This document shows positions 1 through 7,508 of a stretch of 64,000 bases of DNA, one piece after another; within the stretch, counting starts at the first letter, position 1; every line of letters starts with the position of its first letter. The translations under genes and the position numbers were made by a program. The notes under the pieces were generated by a model. It did no database searches. It was given only the letters and a program-made list of their open reading frames with translations, and was not told the DNA's origin. The stretch is from contig NZ_CP023275.1 of NCBI RefSeq assembly GCF_002309535.1, positions 868,001-932,000 of the forward strand, read 5' to 3'. This DNA comes from Sulfurospirillum diekertiae. GTDB taxonomy: Bacteria > Campylobacterota > Campylobacteria > Campylobacterales > Sulfurospirillaceae.

Positions 1-381
1 CATTTAGAGCAGTACATCATCAAACCGGTGACACTCAATGGCCTTTTAGAGGCACTTTCACGCTGCCTCAAACGTATTACTCAAACGCATACGATTGTCT
101 ATGAACTTCCTTGTGGCTACTTGTACGATGTTGATCATAAGTTACTGACGTATGAGGGAGAGATCATTCATCTCAATAAAAAAGAGGCGGGATTTTTAGA
201 ATTACTGTTGCATAATAAACAACGCATTGTCTCCTACGATGAGTTACAAGCCCATGTGTGGCAAGACGATGTGATGACCGATAGTGCGCTTCGCTCACTG
301 GTGCGTAATTTACGCAAGAAGTTACCGAAAGATTTTATTACCAATTTATCAGGGGTTGGGTACCGATTTGAGATGTGCTAG
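1..381 (+). CDS. OmpR-family response regulator, C-terminal part (5' end outside window)
   Basis: The frame is open from base 1, so only the end of the receiver and the full output domain are present. The first residues include a Lys-Pro pair (YIIKPVT), the conserved end of beta-5 of a receiver, followed by the last receiver helix. The rest (about residues 30-126) is an OmpR/PhoB winged helix with the typical HLNKKEAGFLELLL start, the recognition-helix region SALRSLVRNLRKKL and the GVGYRF wing. It overlaps the downstream binding-protein gene by 14 nt. It is presumably the partner of the kinase at 2031-3701, since the three genes overlap in one operon. Confidence 0.9.
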   Translation, partial: HLEQYIIKPVTLNGLLEALSRCLKRITQTHTIVYELPCGYLYDVDHKLLTYEGEIIHLNKKEAGFLELLLHNKQRIVSYDELQAHVWQDDVMTDSALRSLVRNLRKKLPKDFITNLSGVGYRFEMC

Positions 382-2038
382 ACTCTTACTTTTAGTGCTT
401 GTGTGTGTGACCTTTGGTAGGGCACAAGAGTGGAAAAATCCTTTTTATTACCGCAGTGATGATACCACTTTGGTACTCATCAATGAACGTGTCAAAGGCT
501 CTCACATCAAAGTCTTTTTACCGACCATGCCTTATTTATATGTCTCAAAACTGGTCAATGGTACGCTGGTTCGCTCCAGTGGTAACCATGAAGGATGGGA
601 GTATATGATGGCAACATCGTATACCAAGATAGACGATCTTACTTATGAATTTTCCTTGCGTAAAGGGGTTCTATTTCAAGATGGAACGCCGTTTAACGCG
701 GATTCAGTGGTTGAAAATTTCACCTATTTTATGAAAGATCCTGTGGTTTATTCGGATATTCATAAGCGACTTAAAAGTGTGAGTAAAGTGGATGATCATA
801 CCATTCGTATTCACCTGTATAAACCCTATGGGTTGCTCTTTAGCGATCTGACTTCTATCAATTTGTACACATCCGCCTACCTCAAACGTTATGGATGGAG
901 TACGAAAGAGGGCTCTACGTGTAACAGCATGCAAGCTCCAGGTCCTTATGGATTGGGTCCGTATATCTTAAAGCAAGGCTACGCAACAGGGCGGTTTCAA
1001 ACGCCTATTTTAGAGCTTCAAGCCAATCCAAACTATTATGAAGCGGGTTTGCCTTACATTGAGAATGTAACCATTTATACAGAACTGACATCTGCCCAAT
1101 CGGTCAGTATGGCGTTGGAAGAAGAGCGTTTGGATATAACACCGATTCCTTTCAATAAAAAAGTAGAGACCGTTCTTTCTAAGTATGCAAGACTCTATAC
1201 GAAACCTTCAACGCACAGTATTTCGATCTATTTTAACCTGCTTAAGCCCAACAGTAAATTGAGAAATCAAAAAATACGTATAGCGCTTAATAAAGCGGTC
1301 AATCAAGCCAATTTGCTTAATTTTGTCTATAAAAAAGAGGGTGAACTCGCACCTACAGAAGCTTCCGTGAATTATCGTTCTGTAAAACTGGCAACGGCAA
1401 ACCTTCAAACATGGGGTGAACATACACTTCATAATCCAGATGAGGAGAAGGAACTTAAAGCGATTTTAAATGGGTTGGAGCTGGATGTCATTACGATGGA
1501 TCGTTTTATGTTTTTATGGCGAGGCATTGAGTATCAGCTCAAAAAATACGGTGTTACGCTTCATTACACCACAACACCCAATGAAAAAGAGATCTATGAG
1601 CAACTTCTCACGAACCGTCAGTCACCTAAAACATGGGATATTTTAACATGGGGTAATGACGATTGGAGCAGTAACAATCCTTGGACAGCGTTCTTTGCGT
1701 ACCGCATCTCCGATAAATGGTCGGCGATTGATAAAGACGATATTATGCAAGAATATATTGAACATTTTTTTGATGTTGAATTTCAAAGTGAGGCTTTTGA
1801 TGAGGTCGTCGCAAAGATTGTCAAACGGGCATATGAAAAAGCGTATATGCTTTTTGTTCCATCTCCAAACATTGTGTTAGCGGTCAATAAAGAAGTACGT
1901 TATGAGCCTTCATCGGTTTTATTGATGCCTCTATGGAAGGCAAAATTGACCAAGTATCACTGGTCGATTAGGGGTAATGCTGCTTATCCTAAAGAGCGTG
2001 AAGCACCCATGTTACCTTTAAGGTTTGATTATGATTAA
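368..2038 (+). CDS. Periplasmic solute-binding protein, SBP_bac_5 (peptide/nickel) family, inside a two-component operon
   Basis: 556 aa from a TTG start at 368, chosen because it gives a clean signal peptide (M-RCARLLLLVLVCVTFGRAQ) and lies after a GGGG-rich stretch; longer in-frame starts run back through the regulator gene. Family hallmarks are YEFSLRKGVLFQDGTPFNA, VDDHTIRIHL, YGLGPYILK and LQANPNYY. No ABC permease or ATPase genes follow. The gene overlaps the regulator upstream by 14 nt and the kinase downstream by 8 nt. By context I infer a ligand-sensing accessory protein for the kinase, as the unrelated TorT is for TorS, rather than a transporter subunit. The ligand is unknown. Confidence 0.85.
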   Translation: MRCARLLLLVLVCVTFGRAQEWKNPFYYRSDDTTLVLINERVKGSHIKVFLPTMPYLYVSKLVNGTLVRSSGNHEGWEYMMATSYTKIDDLTYEFSLRKGVLFQDGTPFNADSVVENFTYFMKDPVVYSDIHKRLKSVSKVDDHTIRIHLYKPYGLLFSDLTSINLYTSAYLKRYGWSTKEGSTCNSMQAPGPYGLGPYILKQGYATGRFQTPILELQANPNYYEAGLPYIENVTIYTELTSAQSVSMALEEERLDITPIPFNKKVETVLSKYARLYTKPSTHSISIYFNLLKPNSKLRNQKIRIALNKAVNQANLLNFVYKKEGELAPTEASVNYRSVKLATANLQTWGEHTLHNPDEEKELKAILNGLELDVITMDRFMFLWRGIEYQLKKYGVTLHYTTTPNEKEIYEQLLTNRQSPKTWDILTWGNDDWSSNNPWTAFFAYRISDKWSAIDKDDIMQEYIEHFFDVEFQSEAFDEVVAKIVKRAYEKAYMLFVPSPNIVLAVNKEVRYEPSSVLLMPLWKAKLTKYHWSIRGNAAYPKEREAPMLPLRFDYD

Positions 2039-3701
2039 GTATCTTTCCATGCGTTATAAATTTTTTCTGATGGCCTCTTTGGGCATTTGTGCGATTGTTA
2101 CGCTCTCTTTTTTAGCGTTTGACATTACTAACAAAGGGGTAGTGAATGTCAACAATGTTTTTGAAGGCTCGAAGCGGGTTCAAACGATTCAGCAGACCTA
2201 CATTTTGCCACTGTTTAAACTCAGGGAACAATCCCTTTCATTGATTATGGCGCCAAATGAAGACTTACGTAAGGATATTCTCAAAAAAATAAATGAGATG
2301 CACACGCAAATGGAAGAGCCCTTTAGTAAACTGCCAGCAACGCTCTATTATCAGTGGAAAAACTATGTCACACTCATCTTAGCCAACCAAGCCTACCTCA
2401 AAGATGATTTTGAAGAGGGTGCATTTATCAATGCCAATACGGTTGAACGTGATCAGTTTTATGCGCTGATGGATTCACTCGAAGTATTACAGCAAAATGA
2501 GCTGACACACTCTTCTGAGACCTATGCCAAAGCCAATAAAGAGGCGATCAATTCGCGTTATTTTATTGCCACTTGGTTGATTATTATCGTGCTTTTGACT
2601 TTTTTAGTGGGCTTTTTTATTGCCAAAAATATTGTCGATTCTATTTTACATGTAAGGCATGGACTAAGAGAATTTTTTGACTACCTCAAATCTCCTTCCA
2701 CCGAAGAAGCCACACGTATTCATATTCCTCTGATGAACAAAGATGAGTTGGGTGACATGGCACGCCAGATCAATCAAAATATTGAGATCATTCAAGCCAA
2801 TTTGGAACAAGACAGCCAACTCATTGAAGATGCTACGAATGTCGTGGAAGATTTAAAATTAGGTAATCTCAACCGCAGACTCGTGGCTTCAGGCAATTCC
2901 GATCAGCTCAACTTACTCAAAGCCGTGATGAATGAGATGCTGGATAATTTGGAGCTTCGCATTCAACAAGAGATCGATGAGCGCACTCGTCAAGAACAGC
3001 TCTTAATTCAGCAAAGTAAACTCGCCGCAATGGGCAATATGATCGGCAATATCGCCCATCAATGGAGGCAGCCTCTTGGTGAGATCAATGCACTTTTGAT
3101 GATCATTCAAGTCAGGCAACACTTTGATGACTTTAATGAAGCCTTTTTAACCGAGAAGATTGAAGAGTGTAACCGTATCACGGCGTACATGTCCAACACG
3201 ATCAGCGACTTTCAAAACTTTTTTAAACCCTCTAAAGATAAAGAGATTTTTGAAATCAATCATGCGTGTGAACGGGCGAGCTCCATCATACAAGCTTCGC
3301 TTCGTTATCACTCCATTGAGTTTTCATTTAATGCCATTGAAAAGATCAAAGTACTTGGCTATCCCAATGAGTTTGCTCAAGCATTGTTAAACATACTCTC
3401 CAATGCCAAAGATGTTTTAACCGACAGGCAGATAGAAAACCCTTTCATTCGCATGAATGTCAAAAATGGGGAACAATACACCCTCATTAAGATCGAAGAC
3501 AATGGCGGTGGCATTTCTGAAGAGTATTTGGAGCGTATTTTTGAGCCTTACTTTACGACCAAACACGCTAAGCAAGGTACGGGAATTGGACTGTATATGA
3601 CCAAGATGATTATTGAAAACAATATGAATGGCATCGTGACCGTTAGTAACACAGAGCATGGTGCACTCTTTACGATCAAAATAAAGCACCATTTAAAATA
3701 A
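2031..3701 (+). CDS. Membrane sensor histidine kinase
   Basis: 556 aa. ATG at 2031 is preferred over the upstream TTG (2025) because AAGG lies 7 nt before it. Two membrane segments (about 10-31 and 182-203) flank a roughly 150-residue helical periplasmic domain; a HAMP linker follows (to about 270), then an H-box of the HWRQP type (His343, GNIAHQWRQPLGE), an N-box (LSNAKD), a G1 box (IEDNGGGI) and a G2 box (GTGIGLYMTK). It carries one copy of the TTACATGTAA core (2645-2656), read as L-H-V. It probably receives the signal of the binding protein encoded just before it and phosphorylates the regulator at 1-381. Confidence 0.9.
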   Translation: MIKYLSMRYKFFLMASLGICAIVTLSFLAFDITNKGVVNVNNVFEGSKRVQTIQQTYILPLFKLREQSLSLIMAPNEDLRKDILKKINEMHTQMEEPFSKLPATLYYQWKNYVTLILANQAYLKDDFEEGAFINANTVERDQFYALMDSLEVLQQNELTHSSETYAKANKEAINSRYFIATWLIIIVLLTFLVGFFIAKNIVDSILHVRHGLREFFDYLKSPSTEEATRIHIPLMNKDELGDMARQINQNIEIIQANLEQDSQLIEDATNVVEDLKLGNLNRRLVASGNSDQLNLLKAVMNEMLDNLELRIQQEIDERTRQEQLLIQQSKLAAMGNMIGNIAHQWRQPLGEINALLMIIQVRQHFDDFNEAFLTEKIEECNRITAYMSNTISDFQNFFKPSKDKEIFEINHACERASSIIQASLRYHSIEFSFNAIEKIKVLGYPNEFAQALLNILSNAKDVLTDRQIENPFIRMNVKNGEQYTLIKIEDNGGGISEEYLERIFEPYFTTKHAKQGTGIGLYMTKMIIENNMNGIVTVSNTEHGALFTIKIKHHLK

Positions 3702-4049
3702 ATTGTATTTTCATAGAGGTTGTACCAAAATAAAAATCTTTATACTTTTTTTATACTTTTCATTTAGTATTTTCACTGTACTATAAAATGTAAAATGGAT
3801 CATTGATGCTTCGATACATTCTAATACGCTATAAAAGAATTAGAAATATGTATTTGGAATGTCGATATTAATCAGGTAAGTCAATGAGTGTGATTTTATT
3901 TATCGTTAATTATTTGTGTTATTAAAAATGTGTATGGAGTAGTCATATACAAGGTTATTTGACTTGTTTTGATAAAAAGCATAGGAGTGAAACAATTGAA
4001 ATTGTATGATCGTATAAGGTGTTTTTACACTTTAAAATCAAGTTGAATC
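3702..4049. other. A+T-rich intergenic region with regulator boxes
   Basis: 348 bp without a convincing gene. It holds a run of TTTATACTTT boxes (3739-3773), a possible -10 (TATAAA, 3782-3787) just after them, and a solitary TTTACACTTT box at 4024-4033 close to the next start codon. If the -10 is used, the downstream kinase mRNA has a leader of about 260 nt. I see no ORF with a ribosome-binding site in it. Confidence 0.6.
3739..3773 (+). promoter_or_regulatory. Three-box direct repeat, putative response-regulator operator
   Basis: Boxes begin at 3739 (TTTATACTTT), 3750 (TTTATACTTT) and 3763 (TTTAGTATTT), so the offsets are 11 and 13 bp. The same pattern with the same offsets occurs at 6844-6877. 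Direct repeats about one helical turn apart are typical of OmpR-family binding. Which of the two regulators in this region binds is not shown. Confidence 0.55.
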
Positions 4050-6092
4050 ATGAATTATTTTAAGCGAAAATATCTATCGACTATCCTCTTTATTCTTGTT
4101 TTTTTCTTTTTAACCTTTGCCTATATTGTTCTTGTTTTTATCAACTATGATGCTAACAAAACGATGATGCAAGAACTCGTTAAGACAAATCAATTGAATA
4201 TTGTCAAAGGGTATAAGCGTCAAATTGATGAATGGCTTTCCGTTAAAAAACGTATTGTCTCTTCTGCCTCGACCTTTCTAGAAAAGTTAGACCCTGAAAA
4301 AAACTACCACGACATTAGACAAATTTTACAAAGTGCCATTACAACAGGGGAATTTCGAAGTGTTTATATTGGTTATGCCAATAATTCTTTTATTACAGGT
4401 ATTAATTGGATAGCGCCATTAAATTATTTTCCTACCGAGAGACCATGGTATAAGGTAGGAAAAGAGCGTCAAAGTATTGCTATTACACTACCTTATATTG
4501 ACTCTGATCTTTTAAAAGAAGTAGTTTCCATTGTTGCTCCTATCTATAATCACAATAATGGAGAGTTAATAGCTGTTCTCTCAAGCGATTTAATTTTAGA
4601 TTCTATTCAAAAAGAGATACTTTCCATAAATCTACCATTTAATGGATTTGCATTCCTAGTCAGTAAAAATGGCAAAATTCTTGTGAGTCCTGATGGATTT
4701 AGCGAACAAAAGTGCAATGGCTGTGAACCTGCAATCTCTGCTATCCTTTCGAATAATGAGATGGTTGGAACGACAACATATATATACAATGGAAAAAAAT
4801 ATTTAGTCTTTTATGAGCCTTTGGAAAATAGTGATTGGATTTTTGCGACTGTATTGAATGAGGAAAGTATCTTTGGGGAACTCAATGAGCAACTCTTCCA
4901 AAATGTCATTATGGCGGTCAGCTTTAGTGTATTTGGTATTTTAGGACTGCTCTTATTTCTCTTTTTATCGCGAAAAATATTTGAGCATAAACGGCTTTTA
5001 GATTCTTTTGCGCATAGCAGTAGTCATGCAATGGCAATTATTGATAAACACAAAAATGTTCTTTTAATCAATGACCCACTGAGAAAATTATTAGTAATCA
5101 ATGAGCCCGTAGAACTGGGTGACGCAATTACCCATTTAAAAGAGATAGCTGGAAATATAGAATTACTTCAAACGCTTATTGAAGCTGTATACGAGGTCAT
5201 GGATTGTACGTTTACTGCAAAAATTATTAAAATACCTAATGATGATACGACGGAATGCCTTTTAGTTCAAATAATGCCTATTATTGAAAAAGGTTCAAAA
5301 ATAGAAGGTTGCATTTTAACGATTAATGATATTACCAATGAATACCGCTTAGAAACGCATGCAAAAGAGCATGAACAGATTATGATTCAGCACAGTAAAA
5401 TGGCTGCTATGGGCGAAATGGTAGGGGCTATTACGCATCAGTGGCGGCAACCATTAGCGGCACTTTTGGTTTTGATGGGAATGTTAAGAGTTCAAGTCAA
5501 AGATAAAATTATCAGTGAAGATAGATTGATTGAAAGTTTTGATAAAGCCGTTGAAATTGTAAAGTTCATGGAACTAACGCTACAAGCATTTAAATCATTT
5601 TATAAAACAGGGCAAGAAAAAGAGTATTTTGACAGCGCCACCGTTGTTGAAGAAGTCGTCAGTATCATGAAACCCATAGCGCGTATTCATAATATTGATC
5701 TTTCATTTATTTATGATTACAAAAAAGATTATCCAATGTTTTCATACTCTAATTATGTGAAACAAATTTTAGTTAATCTCATTTCCAATGCAAAAGATGC
5801 CATTTTAGAAAAAAACAGCACATCAGCTGAGGGGCATATCATCATTACTTTAGATGAAACATCTGAGCGTTATGTCGTTCGAGTGGAAGATGATGGCGTT
5901 GGTATTCAAAAAGGATTTGAAGAAAAACTTTTTAAAGAAATGCAAACAACGAAAGGTCATAAAGGTACAGGACATGGTCTTTATTTGTGTAAATTGTTGA
6001 TTGAAAATAAGTTAAATGGTACGATTAACATCATTTCTTATGCCAATCCTACTGTATTTGAATTGACTTTTCTAAAGGAAATTAATGGATAA
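4050..6092 (+). CDS. Sensor histidine kinase with dCache-type periplasmic domain and PAS domain
   Basis: 680 aa. A membrane segment at about 10-32 and another at about 288-308 enclose a large double-Cache-type sensor domain (typical TERPWYKVGK and LDSIQKEIL stretches). A PAS-like domain (about 320-435) is followed by an HWRQP-type H-box (His463, GAITHQWRQPLAAL), an N-box (LISNAKDAI), a G1 box (EDDGVGI) and a G2 box (GTGHGLYLCK). The stop overlaps the next regulator gene by 8 nt. Being directly upstream of a TorA-like reductase and its cytochrome, it probably controls their expression in response to an extracellular molecule; the ligand is unknown. Confidence 0.9.
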   Translation: MNYFKRKYLSTILFILVFFFLTFAYIVLVFINYDANKTMMQELVKTNQLNIVKGYKRQIDEWLSVKKRIVSSASTFLEKLDPEKNYHDIRQILQSAITTGEFRSVYIGYANNSFITGINWIAPLNYFPTERPWYKVGKERQSIAITLPYIDSDLLKEVVSIVAPIYNHNNGELIAVLSSDLILDSIQKEILSINLPFNGFAFLVSKNGKILVSPDGFSEQKCNGCEPAISAILSNNEMVGTTTYIYNGKKYLVFYEPLENSDWIFATVLNEESIFGELNEQLFQNVIMAVSFSVFGILGLLLFLFLSRKIFEHKRLLDSFAHSSSHAMAIIDKHKNVLLINDPLRKLLVINEPVELGDAITHLKEIAGNIELLQTLIEAVYEVMDCTFTAKIIKIPNDDTTECLLVQIMPIIEKGSKIEGCILTINDITNEYRLETHAKEHEQIMIQHSKMAAMGEMVGAITHQWRQPLAALLVLMGMLRVQVKDKIISEDRLIESFDKAVEIVKFMELTLQAFKSFYKTGQEKEYFDSATVVEEVVSIMKPIARIHNIDLSFIYDYKKDYPMFSYSNYVKQILVNLISNAKDAILEKNSTSAEGHIIITLDETSERYVVRVEDDGVGIQKGFEEKLFKEMQTTKGHKGTGHGLYLCKLLIENKLNGTINIISYANPTVFELTFLKEING

Positions 6093-6795
6093 GAGTGTCT
6101 TAAAGCGGTTTAACGATTTGCGCATTTTGTTAGTTGAAGATGACGACCTTTTGCGAGGTATTGTTTTTGATGCGTTAAGCCTTTATTGCCAAGATGTAAA
6201 ATGTGCAAAAGATGGGGAAGAGGGATTATCGTGTTTTCATAGTGATAATTTTAATGTCATTATTACGGACATTAATTTGCCTAAGATGAGTGGGCTTGCT
6301 ATGGCACGAGAAATTCGCAAAGTCAATTCAGAAATCTCCATTATTATTTTAACGGCGTATGATACTTCTGATAATATATATGCTTCTATCGACATTTGTG
6401 CATGTGCTTTTTTACATAAGCCGTTTGAGTTAGAACAACTTTACAATACATTACTCATGTGTGTTGGAAAAATTGTATCAACCAATCAATGGCTTGATTT
6501 AGCGCGAGGCTTCTCCTATAACATCAAACTTAAAGAGCTTTTTTTTGAGGACAAAGAGATTCATCTTACAAAAAATGAGTCACGATTATTATCTATTTTG
6601 ATTGATCATGTGGGTAAAACTGTTAGTTTTGAAAATATTGAGGGGAATGTTTGGTACGATAAAAGTGCTACACCTGAAACTATTCGAATGCATATCAATA
6701 AACTCCGTTCTAAAACGTATTACGAACTTATTGAAAATATACAAGGATATGGATATAAGCTTCTCCCTAAAGCAAACATTCCTTTAGAAAAATAA
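6085..6795 (+). CDS. OmpR-family response regulator, partner of the preceding kinase
   Basis: 236 aa. Receiver with the acidic pair (VEDDD), phosphoacceptor Asp62 (ITDINLPKMSG), Thr90 and Lys112-Pro113 (HKPFE); the winged helix starts with HLTKNESRLLSILI and ends NIQGYGYKL. AAGGAAA precedes the start, which lies inside the kinase stop region (ATGGATAAG). Likely activator of the cytochrome/molybdoenzyme pair that follows; the three-box repeat at 6844-6877 is a candidate target. Confidence 0.92.
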   Translation: MDKSVLKRFNDLRILLVEDDDLLRGIVFDALSLYCQDVKCAKDGEEGLSCFHSDNFNVIITDINLPKMSGLAMAREIRKVNSEISIIILTAYDTSDNIYASIDICACAFLHKPFELEQLYNTLLMCVGKIVSTNQWLDLARGFSYNIKLKELFFEDKEIHLTKNESRLLSILIDHVGKTVSFENIEGNVWYDKSATPETIRMHINKLRSKTYYELIENIQGYGYKLLPKANIPLEK

Positions 6796-6843
6796 TTCTT
6801 CTTTTTCTAATCACTCAATTCCTTTCAGATCATTTCTCTAATA

Positions 6844-6877
6844 TTTATACTTTCTTTACACTTTTTTTTTACACTTT
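6844..6877 (+). promoter_or_regulatory. Three-box direct repeat in front of the TorA-like operon
   Basis: Boxes start at 6844 (TTTATACTTT), 6855 (TTTACACTTT) and 6868 (TTTACACTTT), offsets 11 and 13 bp, about 30 bp before the cytochrome start codon. The same arrangement is at 3739-3773 and a single TTTACACTTT is at 4024. I read it as an OmpR-type regulator site in the promoter of the reductase operon. No clear -10 element is visible between the boxes and the gene. Confidence 0.55.
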
Positions 6878-6907
6878 TCTTGAAATTCAATTACAAGGAG
6901 ATAGCGT

Positions 6908-7498
6908 ATGAAAAAAGATGTAGGGTTGAAGGCACTACTTTGTTTTAGTGCTTTACTGATCGTTTCTTCCATGAATGCGGCAGATGTTTTCCCCAAAACA
7001 ACACTTGAGTTGACAAGTGATTCTGGAGAAGCACTAGGGAGTATAACGCCAGGAACAAAGCTTACCAAACTTGATGAAAAGAGCGATAAGAGTTTCGTTA
7101 TGGTAAGTGGTTGGAGTGCGTATGGGGAAGAGAGTGTTATCTTTCAGAATATTGGGCAAAGAGTTGTGTATGCACTTTTAAAACCTAATGCTTTTAAAGG
7201 TATTGAAAAAGGTCAAAGTAAAACCGATGACTATGATGCCGAGTGGATACCCAGCCAAATTAAAGGATGGGTCAAAAATTCAGACGTAACCTCTAATCAA
7301 GAAGATGTTTGGAAAGAAGGTGCCAAATTATTTGGTGAGAGATGTGGTTCTTGCCACCAAGCGCACCCATCCGATGAATTTACCGTCAATCAATGGCCTA
7401 ATATTATCAAAGCAATGAAAGATCGAGCGGGACTTTTACCAGAGCAACAATGGCAATTAACGAAATATATGCAAGCTCATGCAAAAGATGCAAAGTAA
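6908..7498 (+). CDS. Monoheme cytochrome c, electron donor of the TorA-like reductase
   Basis: 196 aa. Signal peptide (about 1-24, cut after SSMNA), an N-terminal domain without heme and a C-terminal heme domain with CGSCH at 146-150 and a Met at about 170 as possible distal ligand. This arrangement and the position directly before a TorA homologue match the Campylobacter jejuni Cj0265c-Cj0264c pair, where a single-heme protein replaces the pentaheme TorC. AAGGAG lies 5 nt before the ATG. It should pass electrons from the quinol or cytochrome pool to the periplasmic molybdoenzyme. Confidence 0.88.
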   Translation: MKKDVGLKALLCFSALLIVSSMNAADVFPKTTLELTSDSGEALGSITPGTKLTKLDEKSDKSFVMVSGWSAYGEESVIFQNIGQRVVYALLKPNAFKGIEKGQSKTDDYDAEWIPSQIKGWVKNSDVTSNQEDVWKEGAKLFGERCGSCHQAHPSDEFTVNQWPNIIKAMKDRAGLLPEQQWQLTKYMQAHAKDAK

Positions 7499-7508
7499 GG
7501 AGATGAAA

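Noticed and set aside
7479-7508. Longer N-terminus for the TorA-like enzyme
   Set aside because: The ribosome-binding site and Tat signal place the start at 7509.
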